DNA from: RYN-122 sp963761655
GTDB lineage: Bacteria > Actinomycetota > Actinomycetes > Mycobacteriales > SCTD01
NCBI GenBank assembly: GCA_963761655.1
Contig: CAVXHI010000003.1
Span: 1 to 64,000 of the forward strand
Direction: 5' to 3'
DNA: 64,000 nt
The position numbers were made by a program, and so were the translations under genes. Under the pieces are notes generated by a model that did no database searches, had not been told where the DNA came from, and saw only the letters and a program-made list of their open reading frames with translations. Positions 7,324-16,206 of the stretch are shown piece by piece; the stretch's first letter is position 1; each line of letters begins with the position of its first letter.

Positions 7324-9661
7324 GTGACGACCACTCCGTCCCGCCCCGCGGCCCCGGACACCGCCCTGCCCCGCCAGCGACGGCGCCTGGGCGAGGTGCT
7401 CGTCGAGCAGGGCGTCCTCACCGAGGAGCAGCTGTCGGCCGCGCTGGTGGCGCAGCAGGACGTCGAGCCGGGCCAGCCCCGCCAGCGGCTCGGGCAGGTC
7501 GTCATCGGGCGCGGCTTCGCCACCGAGCGGCAGATCGCCGAGGCCCTCGCCGAGGCGCTCGGCCTGCCGCTGGTCGACCTCGGCCGCACCCTCGTCGTCC
7601 CCGACGCCGTCCGGCTGCTCCCCCGCGCCGTCGCCGACCGCAGCGGCGTCCTGGTCATGGCGAAGGACGGCCAGCGGCTCACCGTCGCGACCGCCGACCC
7701 GACCAACGTCATGGCGCTCGACGACGTCAAGCTCTACACGGGGGCGGGCGAGCTGACCGTCGTCGTCGCGACCGACAGCCAGGTGCGCGACCACCTCGCC
7801 CGGGCCTGGTCGCTGTCGGAGGACTCCTCCGACATGCACACCATGTTCCAGGAGATCGGCCAGGAGGCCGAGGTCGAGGCCGACGTCAGCGCGCAGGCCG
7901 TCGAGGCCGCCCCGATCGTCCGGCTGGTCGACGTCGTCCTCGCCGACGCCGTCCGCGCCCGGGCCAGCGACGTCCACGTCGAGCCGCAGGCGGGCGACCT
8001 GCGCATCCGGTACCGCGTCGACGGGCTGCTGCGCGACGTCATGACCGTGCCGAAGAACGCGACCGCGGCCGCGGTCAGCCGGATCAAGATCGTGTCCGGC
8101 CTGGACATCGCCGAGCGCCGCCGCCCGCAGGACGGCCGGGCGAAGCTCGTCGTCGACGGCATGACCGTCGAGGCGCGCATCTCGACGCTGCCGACGCTGC
8201 ACGGCGAGAAGGTCGTCATCCGGCTGCTGCCCCGGGCCGAGAACGTCCCGCTGCTGACCAAGACCGGCCTCACGCCGTCAGCAGCAGGAGACCGTGGCGG
8301 CGGCGCTCGTGCAGTCGCAGGGCCTCGTGCTGATCACCGGCCCGACCGGCTCGGGCAAGACCAACACCCTCTACGCCGCGATCCAGCAGGTGAGCACGCC
8401 CGACCGGAACATCGTCACGCTCGAGGACCCGGTCGAGGTGCAGGTCGCCGGCATCACGCAGGTGCAGGTCCAGGCGAAGTCGGGCCTGACCTTCGCGGCC
8501 GGGCTGCGCAGCGTGCTGCGCCAGGACCCCGACATCGTGCTCGTCGGCGAGGTCCGCGACCAGGAGACCGCCGAGCTCGCGCTCCAGGCCTCCCTCACCG
8601 GCCACCTCGTCCTCACGACGCTGCACACCAACGACGCCGTCTCGGCCATCACCCGCCTGGTCGACATGGGCGTGGCGCCCTTCCTGGTCGCGTCGTCGCT
8701 GACCCTCGTCGTCGCCCAGCGGCTCGTCCGCAAGCCCTGCGCCTCCTGCGCGGCCCCGTACGTCCCGACGCCGCGCACCCTGTCGCTGCTCGGCCTGCGC
8801 GAGGCCGACCTGTCGACGGCGACCCCGCTGCGCGGTCGCGGCTGCGCGGACTGCGGCGGCACGGGCTACCGCGGCCGCACCGGCATCTTCGAGGTGCTCC
8901 CCGTCAGCGCGCACCTGCGCTCGGTCCTGCTCGCGACACCCACCGAGGCCGCGATCTCGGCCGCCGCCCGGTCCCAGGGCATGACCACGCTGCGGGCCGC
9001 CGCCGTCGCCGCGGCGCACCGGGGCGAGACGACGTACGAGGAGGTCCTGCGGGCGACCTCCGTCGACGCCGACGCCGGCCACCGGTGCCCCGCGTGCGCC
9101 CGGGCGCTCGCCGACGACATGGTCGTCTGCCCCTACGACGGCACGGCCCTGCAGACCGGTCTGTGCACCGGCTGCGAGCGGCAGCTGGTGCCCGAGTGGG
9201 CGGTCTGCCCGTGGTGCCGGACGCCGGTGGCCAGCAGCACGCCGTCGGCCCCGCCCGCCCCGGCGCGGCTGCCCCGGCTGCTCGTCGTCGACGACGACCC
9301 CAGCGTCAGCGCCTTCGTGGCCGCCGCCCTCACCGGCACCGCCGACGTCGTCGTCGCGCACGACGCCGAGCACGGCCTCGCCCTGGTGGGCGCGGAGGAG
9401 TTCGACGGCGTGCTCGTCGACAACGGCCTGCCGGACCTGTCCGGTGTCGAGTTCGTCCGGCTGCTGCGTGCCGACCCCAAGACGCTGTCGCTGCCGATCG
9501 TGCTGTTCACCGGCAACGCCTCCAGCGAGGTGGAGCGCAACGCCCGCCTCGCCGGCGCGGACGACTTCCTGGTGAAGCCGGTCGAGCCGCTGCTGCTCGA
9601 GGAGCGCGTCCTGGCCCTGCTCACCCGCCAGACCCGGTCGCTGCCGACCGCCGCGCACTAG
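7324..9661 (+). CDS. pilB: PilB/GspE-type ATPase with zinc ribbons and C-terminal receiver domain (frameshifted)
   Basis: In order: an N-terminal MshEN/GspE_N domain (GEVLVEQGVLTEEQLSAAL, to about residue 110); the secretion-ATPase N2 region with RASDVHVEP; Walker A GPTGSGKT (about residue 340); the Asp box (TLEDPVE); Walker B (DIVLVGEVRD) and His box (LVLTTLHTNDA); a tetracysteine (CASC...CADC, about 470-512); a further four-pair zinc ribbon (CPAC, CPYD, CTGC, CPWC, about 590-640); and a REC domain (LLVVDDDP, phospho-acceptor Asp near 700 in VDNGLP, LFTGN, VKP). The enzyme should power type IV pilus extension, with the receiver as a phosphorylation switch. A one- or two-base shift near 8281 interrupts the N2/Walker A junction; both sides align with the family. 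Confidence 0.85.
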
Positions 9662-9954
9662 ACCCGGAGCAGGGCCGCCGTCAGGGCCGCCGCCACGACG
9701 ACGACGAGGAACGGCGCCCGCACCAGCACCAGCACCCCGGCCACCGCGAGGCCGGCCGCGCGGGCGTCGAGGACGAGCGCCTGCCCGTCGGCGAAGGCCT
9801 GCACGACGACGAGCGCCGCGAGCAGGCACAGCGGCAGGAGCGTCGCGGCCAGCCGGACCCGCTCGCGCTCGAGCAGCGCCGGGGGCACGGTCCAGCCGGC
9901 CAGCTTGAGCAGGTAGCAGCCGAGCGAGCCGCCCAGCACGGCCGCCCAGATCAC
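9658..9954 (-). CDS. azlD: AzlD family branched-chain amino acid exporter subunit
   Basis: The product is 98 aa with four hydrophobic segments, beginning MIWAAVLGGSLGCYLLKLAG, the usual AzlD pattern. AzlC and AzlD together export branched-chain amino acids and analogues in Bacillus and corynebacteria (BrnFE). The GTG at 9954 overlaps the azlC stop (GTGA). Its own stop shares CTAG with the end of the convergent pilB gene. Confidence 0.85.
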   Translation of the reverse strand: MIWAAVLGGSLGCYLLKLAGWTVPPALLERERVRLAATLLPLCLLAALVVVQAFADGQALVLDARAAGLAVAGVLVLVRAPFLVVVVAAALTAALLRV

Positions 9955-10604
9955 CGGCGCGCTCGCGACGCCGGAACCAGGGCCGGGACCACAGCGAGCG
10001 CCGCCACCAGGACGGGCACCCCGGCGGGCAGCAGCGGGACGGCGGCGGCCGCGAGCAGCCCTCCCCCGACGGCGACCCGGACCGCGCGGGCGTCCCGGAG
10101 CTGCGGCGCGAGCAGTGCGAGGAAGGCCGCACCGACCGCGGCGTCGAGGCCCAGGCTCCTCGGGTCGACGACGCCGGCACCGAGGGCGCCGAGCAGGGTG
10201 GCGAGGTTCCAGAACAGGTAGACGGACAGCCCGGTGGCCCAGAAGCCCCGGGCGTGCTGCCCCACGGGGGCGCCGGTCGCCATCGCCGTCGACTCGTCGA
10301 TGGTCAGCTGCGCAGCGAGGAGCCGGCGCGGTCCGTGCAGGGGCACGAGCGCGGCCAGCCGGACGGCGTACAGGGTGTTGCGGCTGCCGAGCAGCAGGGC
10401 GCCGGAGATCGCGGCCAGGGCGCTCCCGCCCGCGCCGAGCACCCCGACGAGGGCGAACTGCGAGGCGCCGGTGAACAGCAGCAGCGACAGCGCGCAGGCC
10501 TGCGGGACGGTCAGCCCGGCCGACGTGCAGGCCGCGCCGAACGACAGCCCGTACGCGCCGACGGCGATCCCGACGCCGAGGGCGTCACGGTCGAGCGCGT
10601 TCAG
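9951..10604 (-). CDS. azlC: AzlC family ABC-independent amino acid permease
   Basis: This is the large subunit of the AzlCD exporter, with the motifs VGIAVGAYGLSFGA near the N terminus, LLFTGASQFALVGVL, SRNTLYAVRL and the conserved LTIDESTAMAT. About seven membrane helices are visible. No ATG, GTG or TTG start is available in frame near the N terminus. The first plausible codon is CTG at 10604, which overlaps the marR stop as CTGA. Either CTG is used here or a base is misread. The order marR-azlC-azlD suggests that the MarR protein controls the exporter. Confidence 0.83.
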   Translation of the reverse strand: MNALDRDALGVGIAVGAYGLSFGAACTSAGLTVPQACALSLLLFTGASQFALVGVLGAGGSALAAISGALLLGSRNTLYAVRLAALVPLHGPRRLLAAQLTIDESTAMATGAPVGQHARGFWATGLSVYLFWNLATLLGALGAGVVDPRSLGLDAAVGAAFLALLAPQLRDARAVRVAVGGGLLAAAAVPLLPAGVPVLVAALAVVPALVPASRARR

Positions 10605-11044
10605 GTCGCGAGCCGGCCGAGGAGCTCCTCCAGCACCACGAGCTCGTCGGCGGACAGCTTGCCGGTCACGTGCTCGGACACCCCGCGCAAGTGGGTCGGC
10701 CAGGCTCGGCGCAGGCGGTCCAGGCCGCCGTCGGTGAGGACCGCGAGGGTGCCCCGGGCGTCGTCGGGACAGGCCTGCCGGGCCACGAGGCCGTCGCGCT
10801 CGAGCCGGTCGACGAGCCGGGTGAGGCCGGAGCGGGACAGCAGGACGCGCTCGGCCAGCTCGGTCATCCGCAGCGCCCGCGTGGGCGCCTCGGAGAGCTG
10901 GACGAGGACGTCGTAGGACGCGAGCGGCAGCTCGTGCTCGGACACCAGCTCGTTCTCGAGCCGGCGCGTCACGGTGGCGTGCGCGCGCAGGAAGCTGCGC
11001 CAGGCCGCCAGCTCGGTGCTGCTGAGCGGTGCCGTGTCTGCCAC
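10601..11044 (-). CDS. MarR family transcriptional regulator
   Basis: The product is 147 aa with a winged helix-turn-helix: helix LRMTELAERVLLSRSGLTRLV, followed by the wing VARQACPDDARGTLAVLT, where the conserved D-x-R-G of MarR proteins appears. It is probably a dimeric repressor answering a small ligand. It heads the azlCD operon and diverges from the CoA-lyase genes with both -10 boxes inside a 43-base intergenic region, so one bound dimer could control both directions. Confidence 0.85.
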   Translation of the reverse strand: MADTAPLSSTELAAWRSFLRAHATVTRRLENELVSEHELPLASYDVLVQLSEAPTRALRMTELAERVLLSRSGLTRLVDRLERDGLVARQACPDDARGTLAVLTDGGLDRLRRAWPTHLRGVSEHVTGKLSADELVVLEELLGRLAT

Positions 11045-11050
11045 ACCCCC

Positions 11051-11080
11051 AGCCTACGGCGAGAGCGTGCTCGCTAGGGT
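11051..11080. promoter_or_regulatory. divergent leaderless promoters of marR and the CoA-lyase operon
   Basis: On the minus strand TAGGCT (11051-11056) lies six bases before the marR GTG. On the plus strand TAGGGT (11075-11080) lies six bases before the GTG at 11087. The boxes are only 18 bases apart, so the two promoters share their upstream regions and probably a MarR operator. Confidence 0.6.
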
Positions 11081-11086
11081 CCGACC

Positions 11087-12133
11087 GTGCGCACACCCAA
11101 GGACTTCTTCCGCCCCCTGGCCGTCGGCGCCCCCGCGCCCCTGCGCGAGATCCCGTGGCGCCCGTCGCGGATGATCCACTTCTTCGACCCGAGCAACCCG
11201 AAGATGGTCGCGAAGGTCCCCGACCTCGCCACGAAGGTCGACGTCCTGCTGGGCAACCTCGAGGACGCCATCCTCGCCTCCAACAAGGAGGCCGCCCGGG
11301 CCGGCCTGGTCGAGGTCGCTCGGACCGCCGAGCTCGGCGACTGCCAGCTCTGGACGCGCGTCAACAGCCTCGACAGCCCCTGGGTGCTCGACGACCTCAC
11401 GACGCTGGTCACCGAGGTCGGCGACAAGATCGACGTCATCATGGTCCCCAAGGTCGAGGGGCCGGAGGACATCCACTACGTCGACCGGCTGCTCGCCCAG
11501 CTCGAGGCCAAGGGCGGCGTGACCCGGCCGATCCAGGTCCACGCGATCCTGGAGACGGCGTCGGGCGTCGCGAACGTCGAGGCGATCTGCCAGGCCTCGC
11601 CGCGCATGCAGGGCATCAGCCTCGGCCCGGCCGACCTCGCCGCCGACCGCCGCATGAAGACCACCCGCGTCGGGGGCGGCCACCCCGGCTACCTGGTGCG
11701 CCAGGACCCGTCCGGCGACGACGCCCCCCGCGCGACCTACCAGCAGGACCTGTGGCACTACACGGTCGCCCGCATGGTCGACGCCTGCGTCCAGGCCGGC
11801 ATCTACGCCTACTACGGGCCCTTCGGCGACATCAAGGACACCCTCGCCTGCGAGGACCAGTTCCGGAACGCCTACCTGCTCGGCTGCGTCGGCACCTGGA
11901 CGCTGCACCCCGTGCAGGTCGACATCGCCAAGCGCGTCTTCTCCCCCGAGGTCGCCGACGTCGCCTGGGCCCGCAAGGTCGTCGAGGAGATGCCCGAGGG
12001 CGGCGCCGGCGCCGTGATGATCGACGGCAAGATGCAGGACGACGCGACGTACAAGCAGTGCCAGGTCGTGCTGAAGCTCGCCCAGGACCTCGCCGCCAAG
12101 GACCCTGAGCTCGCTGCGGCGTACGGCCTGTGA
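11087..12133 (+). CDS. HpcH/HpaI-CitE family CoA ester lyase (malyl-CoA lyase-like)
   Basis: The product is 348 aa with the family's TIM-barrel landmarks: the metal-binding [20 protein letters not shown] (with the second metal ligand Glu) and a late THPVQVD-like segment ([15 protein letters not shown]). The inserts [14 protein letters not shown] and RVGGGHPGY match the longer L-malyl-CoA/beta-methylmalyl-CoA lyase branch. It would split malyl-CoA or methylmalyl-CoA into acetyl- or propionyl-CoA plus glyoxylate, as in the ethylmalonyl-CoA pathway. The following paralogue overlaps it by four bases (GTGA). Confidence 0.8.
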   Translation: MRTPKDFFRPLAVGAPAPLREIPWRPSRMIHFFDPSNPKMVAKVPDLATKVDVLLGNLEDAILASNKEAARAGLVEVARTAELGDCQLWTRVNSLDSPWVLDDLTTLVTEVGDKIDVIMVPKVEGPEDIHYVDRLLAQLEAKGGVTRPIQVHAILETASGVANVEAICQASPRMQGISLGPADLAADRRMKTTRVGGGHPGYLVRQDPSGDDAPRATYQQDLWHYTVARMVDACVQAGIYAYYGPFGDIKDTLACEDQFRNAYLLGCVGTWTLHPVQVDIAKRVFSPEVADVAWARKVVEEMPEGGAGAVMIDGKMQDDATYKQCQVVLKLAQDLAAKDPELAAAYGL

Positions 12134-12975
12134 GCGCCGTGCTGAGGTCCGTCCTCTACATGCCGTCGTCCAACGCGCGGGCGCTGGAGAAGGCCAAGAC
12201 GCTCCCCGCCGACGCGATCATCTTCGACCTCGAGGACGCCGTCGCGCCCGACGCCAAGGAGACCGCCCGGGACCAGGCCTGCGCCGCGGTCCGGTCCGGC
12301 GGGTACGGCGGCCGCACGCTGACGATCCGGTGCAACGGCCTCGACACCCCGTGGGGGCTCGCGGACCTGGAGGCCGCCGCCGCCGCGGGGCCGCACGCGG
12401 TGGTCGTCCCGAAGGTGGCCGACCGGGCGCACGTCGACGCGATCGCCGCCGCCACCGGTCCGGACACCCGGATCTGGGCCATGGTCGAGACGCCGTCGGG
12501 CGTGTTCAACGCCCGCGAGATCGCGGCGCACCCGCAGGTCGACGTGTTCGTGCTCGGCACCAACGACCTCGCCAAGGAGCTCCGCGCGCAGCTCGTCCCC
12601 GGCCGCGCCCCTCTGCTGCCGCACCTCGCCACCGCCCTGCTGGCCGCCCGCGAGGCCGGGATCGTCGCCCTCGACGGCGTCTACAACGACGTCAAGGACC
12701 TGTCGGGCTTCGAGGCGGAGGCCCAGCAGGGCTTCGAGATGGGCTTCGACGGCAAGACCCTCGTGCACCCGACCCAGGTCGAGGTCGCGAACCGGGTCTG
12801 GGCGCCGACCGAGGACGAGGTGTCGCACGCCCGCCGCGTCATCGAGGCCTTCTCGGAGGCGCAGGCGGCCGGCAAGGGCGTCGTCACCGTCGACGGCCGG
12901 ATGATCGAGAACCTGCACGTCGCCAACGCCGAGCGCACCCTCGCCACCGCCGAGGCGATCGCCGCCCTCGGGTAG
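12130..12975 (+). CDS. CitE-like CoA ester lyase/thioesterase (Mcl2-like)
   Basis: The product is 281 aa, shorter than its upstream neighbour, with [29 protein letters not shown] (Mg-binding), [27 protein letters not shown] and [14 protein letters not shown]. This is the short CitE/Mcl2 type; in Rhodobacter Mcl2 is a (3S)-malyl-CoA thioesterase. Beside a malyl-CoA lyase-like gene that role fits well, releasing malate from malyl-CoA. Citramalyl-CoA lyase is the main alternative. The GTG start lies inside the stop of the preceding gene, so they form one operon. Confidence 0.8.
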   Translation: MSAVLRSVLYMPSSNARALEKAKTLPADAIIFDLEDAVAPDAKETARDQACAAVRSGGYGGRTLTIRCNGLDTPWGLADLEAAAAAGPHAVVVPKVADRAHVDAIAAATGPDTRIWAMVETPSGVFNAREIAAHPQVDVFVLGTNDLAKELRAQLVPGRAPLLPHLATALLAAREAGIVALDGVYNDVKDLSGFEAEAQQGFEMGFDGKTLVHPTQVEVANRVWAPTEDEVSHARRVIEAFSEAQAAGKGVVTVDGRMIENLHVANAERTLATAEAIAALG

Positions 12976-13020
12976 GACCGCACCAGCCCCCCTCCCCACC
13001 GCTCCCGGACCCGCGCCCGG

Positions 13021-13096
13021 ACCCGCGCGGTGATCTTCCGCACCTGGCGCTCCCGCACGGCGTGTCGGCAGCAAGGAGCGGAAGATCACCGCGGGT
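13021..13096. repeat. long imperfect inverted repeat between the CoA-lyase operon and mrp
   Basis: The left arm (13021-13041) and right arm (13078-13096) are complementary around a core of CGGTGATCTTCCGC / GCGGAAGATCACCG. The only mismatch is two extra bases in the left arm. The arms enclose 36 bases. It may act as a strong transcript end for the lyase operon or be a REP-like repeat unit. No second copy was found in this window. Confidence 0.55.
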
Positions 13097-13185
13097 GGGA
13101 CGGCGCTCGGGGGGCGCCTGACCTGCCCGTCCGTACGATGGAGGGGTCCGGCTCCCGTGCCGGCCCCCTTCATCGAGGACTGGCG

Positions 13186-14328
13186 TTGACCACTGCAGTG
13201 CCCACCGACGAGCAGCTCCTCCAGGTGCTCGCCACCGTCAAGGACCCCGAGATCCGCCGGCCGCTCACCGAGCTGGGCATGGTCAAGTCGGCCACCGTCG
13301 GCCCGGACGGCGTCGGCCGGGTCGGCATCTACCTGACCGTCAGCGGCTGTCCGATGAAGGACACCCTGACCAAGGACGTCACGGCCGCCGTCATGACCCT
13401 GCCCGGCGTGCAGCGGGTCGAGGTCGAGCTGGACGTCATGAGCAGCGACCAGCGCAAGGAGCTGCAGAGCCTGCTCAAGGGCGACAACCCCGAGCGCGAG
13501 ATCCCGTTCGCGCAGCCCGGCTCGCTGACCAAGGTCTTCGCGGTCGCGTCCGGCAAGGGCGGCGTCGGCAAGAGCTCCGTCACGGTGAACCTGGCCGCAG
13601 CGATGGCCGCCAAGGGCCTGAACGTGGGCGTCGTCGACGCCGACATCTACGGCTTCTCCGTGCCGCGCATGCTCGGGGTCGAGCACAAGCCGACCCAGGT
13701 CGAGTCGATGATCATGCCGCCGACGGCGCACGGCGTGAAGGTCATCTCGATCGGCATGTTCACCAAGGACAACACGCCGGTCGTCTGGCGCGGCCCGATG
13801 CTGCACCGCGCCCTGCAGCAGTTCCTCGCCGACGTCTACTGGGGCGACCTCGACGTCCTGCTCATGGACCTCCCGCCCGGCACCGGCGACATCGCCATCT
13901 CGGTCGCGCAGCTCGTGCCGTCGGCGGAGATCCTCGTCGTCACGACGCCGCAGCTGGCCGCCCAGGAGGTCGCCGAGCGCGCCGGGTCGATCGCCCTGCA
14001 GACGCACCAGCGGATCGCCGGCGTCGTCGAGAACATGAGCTACCTGCCGTGCACCCACTGCGGCGAGCGGCTCGACGTGTTCGGCAGCGGTGGCGGCCAG
14101 GCCGTGGCGAGCTCGCTGTCCCGGCTGCTCGGCGCCGACGTGCCGCTGCTCGGTCAGGTCCCCATCGACGTCCGGCTGCGCGAGGGCGGCGACAACGGCC
14201 AGCCCCTCGTGCTGTCCGACCCCGACGCGCTCGCGTCCAAGGAGCTGCTCGGCGTCGTCGACGCGCTGACGGGCAAGCCGCGCGGCCTGGCCGGCATGAG
14301 CCTCGGGCTGTCCCCCGCCCGCAAGTAG
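13186..14328 (+). CDS. mrp: Mrp/NBP35 family Fe-S cluster carrier ATPase
   Basis: The protein has an N-terminal MIP18/DUF59 domain (LATVKDPEIRRPLTELGMV, residues 10-95) followed by a P-loop ATPase with the deviant Walker A GKGGVGKSS, an Asp box (VGVVDADIYGFS), MDLPPGTGD and a CxxC cluster-binding pair (CTHC). It binds and transfers Fe-S clusters in the cytosol. The start is TTG 13186, 380 aa, chosen because the family begins here; reading further upstream crosses the inverted repeat. A TACGAT hexamer at 13134-13139 could be its -10 box, but no good -35 is seen. Confidence 0.9.
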   Translation: MTTAVPTDEQLLQVLATVKDPEIRRPLTELGMVKSATVGPDGVGRVGIYLTVSGCPMKDTLTKDVTAAVMTLPGVQRVEVELDVMSSDQRKELQSLLKGDNPEREIPFAQPGSLTKVFAVASGKGGVGKSSVTVNLAAAMAAKGLNVGVVDADIYGFSVPRMLGVEHKPTQVESMIMPPTAHGVKVISIGMFTKDNTPVVWRGPMLHRALQQFLADVYWGDLDVLLMDLPPGTGDIAISVAQLVPSAEILVVTTPQLAAQEVAERAGSIALQTHQRIAGVVENMSYLPCTHCGERLDVFGSGGGQAVASSLSRLLGADVPLLGQVPIDVRLREGGDNGQPLVLSDPDALASKELLGVVDALTGKPRGLAGMSLGLSPARK

Positions 14329-14350
14329 CCCGGACGACGGGCCCCGGCAC

Positions 14351-14674
14351 TCAGGTGGTGTCGGGGTCCCAGGGCGCGGGCTGACCGGCCGGCAGCACCT
14401 GCGAGACCGGCTTCGTCAGCGCCACCGGCTCGTCGTCGTCGCGCATGATGTCGGCGACGAAGCGCTTCGGGTGCAGGCTGGCGAGGTCCAGGTCACCGAC
14501 CTCCGGGCCGAGCTCGGCCTTGAGGTCGTCGGTCACGCCCTTGAGGGTCAGCCGGGCCTTGCGGAGGAACTGCCCGACCTCCTTGGCCATCCCCGGCAGC
14601 CGCTCCGGCCCGAAGACGAACAGGGCGAGCAGGAGCAGCACCCCCATCTCGCCCCAGCCGACCTGGTCGAACAC
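14351..14674 (-). CDS. tatB: Sec-independent protein translocase subunit TatB
   Basis: The product is 107 aa. It has an N-terminal membrane helix (GWGEMGVLLLLALFVFGPERLP) carrying the FGPxxLP hinge, then an amphipathic helix (GMAKEVGQFLRKARLTL) and a charged cytosolic tail. This is the TatB layout used to receive twin-arginine substrates before transfer to TatA/TatC. It follows htrA in the envelope-stress block, as in many actinomycetes. GTG start at 14674. Confidence 0.88.
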   Translation of the reverse strand: MFDQVGWGEMGVLLLLALFVFGPERLPGMAKEVGQFLRKARLTLKGVTDDLKAELGPEVGDLDLASLHPKRFVADIMRDDDEPVALTKPVSQVLPAGQPAPWDPDTT

Positions 14675-14680
14675 GTCGTC

Positions 14681-14686
14681 AGCCTA
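14681..14686 (-). promoter_or_regulatory. -10 box TAGGCT, leaderless start for tatB
   Basis: On the minus strand TAGGCT is followed by six bases and the GTG of tatB at 14674. This implies that tatB has its own leaderless promoter inside the htrA-tatB junction. Confidence 0.55.
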
Positions 14687-14695
14687 TGCGCGGCC

Positions 14696-16117
14696 CTAGC
14701 GGGTCCGCTTGTCCTGCAGGGTCGCCTGGGCCGTGCGGCGGTCGCCGTCGCGCGTGTAGGTGATCTCGACCTCGTCGCCGACGTCGTGGCCGCGGATCGC
14801 GAGGATGAGCTCGTCGACGCTGGTCACGGGGTCGTCCCCGACCTTCGTGATGAGGTCGCCGCCGCGCAGCCCGGCCCGCTCGGCGCTGCTGCCGGGCGCG
14901 ACCTCGCTGATGCGGGCGCCCTGCCCGGCGACGGTCGCCGCCGTGACGCCGATCGCCGGGTGCGTGACCTTGCCGGTGCGGATGATCTCCTCGGCGATCG
15001 AGCGGGCCTCGTCGATGGGGATCGCGAAGCCGATGCCGATCGAGCCGCTGGCGCCGCCCGAGCCGCCGAGGGTGGCGATGGCCGAGTTGATGCCGACGAC
15101 CTCGCCGCGGCTGTCGACCAGCGCCCCGCCCGAGTTGCCGGGGTTGATGGCGGCGTCGGTCTGGATCGCGTTGGACAGGACGGTCGCCCCGCCGGTCTCG
15201 GCGGGCACCTGCGGCGTGCGGTTGAGCGCGCTCACGATGCCGGTGGTGACACTGCCGGCGAGGCCCAGCGGGCTGCCGATGGCGATGACGGGGTCGCCGA
15301 CGACGAGGTTGCGGGACTGGCCGAGCGTCGCCGGGACGACCTGCCCGCCCTCGACCTTGAGGACGGCGAGGTCGGTGTCGGGGTCGAGCCCGACGATCTG
15401 CGCCGAACGCCGCTCGCCCGTGCTGTTGACCGTGACGGTGATCTGCGCGTTCGTGCCCTTGGCGGCCTCGACGACGTGGTTGTTGGTCAGCACGTAGCCG
15501 TCGCTGCGGACCACCACGCCGGAGCCGGTGCCGGACCCGCCGCCCTGCACGTCGACGCCGATGCTCACGGTGCTCTTGAGGACCTCCGCCGCGATCGCGG
15601 CGACCGTGCCGTCGGGGCGCTCGACGGCGGGGGCCGCCGTGCTGCTGCCGCCGAGGCTGGCCGACGGGTCGAGCAGGCCGCCGCTGCCGCTCGCCTGCGA
15701 CCCGACGACGCCGCCGACGCCGCCCGCCACCAGGGCGGTGGCCAGCACGGCACCGGCGACGGCGAGGCCCCGACGCCGGGCGGGCGCCTCGGTGCGGCCG
15801 AGCGTGTCGTGCGCCGGGACCGGCTCGCGGTAGCTGCCGGGCGGGAACGCCCACGGGGTGGTGCGCCCGTCCTGCTGGAGGACCTCCGGACGGCCGTAGC
15901 CGGGCTCGCCGTACCCCGCCTCGCCGTACGCCGGCTGCCCCGTCCCGCCGTACGGCGGCTGGGGCTGCTGCTGCGGCTCGACGAGCGTCGGCTGCTCCGG
16001 GGCGCCGTAGGGGCGGGCGGCGGGGTCGGGCGTGGGCGCGCCCCAGGACCCGCTGGGGGTCGACCACCAGGGCGCAGGAGGCGGGGTGCTCGGGTCGTCG
16101 GCGGGGCGGTCGCTCAC
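14696..16117 (-). CDS. htrA: HtrA/DegP-family membrane-anchored serine protease with PDZ domain
   Basis: The product is 473 aa. A Pro/Gly/Tyr-rich cytosolic N terminus (1-105) is followed by a single membrane helix (GLAVAGAVLATALVAGG). The trypsin-like domain has all triad residues: His in LTNNHVVEA, Asp in DPDTDLAVLKV and Ser in INPGNSGGAL. One PDZ domain closes the protein (AERAGLRGGDLITKVGD). It degrades or refolds damaged exported proteins. It lies downstream of sigE, its anti-sigma factor and the RseB-like gene on the same strand, so it is the expected output of that stress circuit. Confidence 0.92.
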   Translation of the reverse strand: MSDRPADDPSTPPPAPWWSTPSGSWGAPTPDPAARPYGAPEQPTLVEPQQQPQPPYGGTGQPAYGEAGYGEPGYGRPEVLQQDGRTTPWAFPPGSYREPVPAHDTLGRTEAPARRRGLAVAGAVLATALVAGGVGGVVGSQASGSGGLLDPSASLGGSSTAAPAVERPDGTVAAIAAEVLKSTVSIGVDVQGGGSGTGSGVVVRSDGYVLTNNHVVEAAKGTNAQITVTVNSTGERRSAQIVGLDPDTDLAVLKVEGGQVVPATLGQSRNLVVGDPVIAIGSPLGLAGSVTTGIVSALNRTPQVPAETGGATVLSNAIQTDAAINPGNSGGALVDSRGEVVGINSAIATLGGSGGASGSIGIGFAIPIDEARSIAEEIIRTGKVTHPAIGVTAATVAGQGARISEVAPGSSAERAGLRGGDLITKVGDDPVTSVDELILAIRGHDVGDEVEITYTRDGDRRTAQATLQDKRTR

Positions 16118-16206
16118 GGGTTCCTCCTGCTGGTCCAGCGGCGCGGGTCAGGGCCGCTGGGACCAGTGTGCCCAGCCGGGTGTGAGGTCTGCGTACGGCG
16201 ACCGGA

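Noticed and set aside
6610..10221. Apparent DUF1003-PilB fusion protein
   Set aside because: The two are in one literal frame only because of an indel near 7240. A promoter-like element and a GTG start lie between them, and the literal frame leaves the ATPase at 8281.
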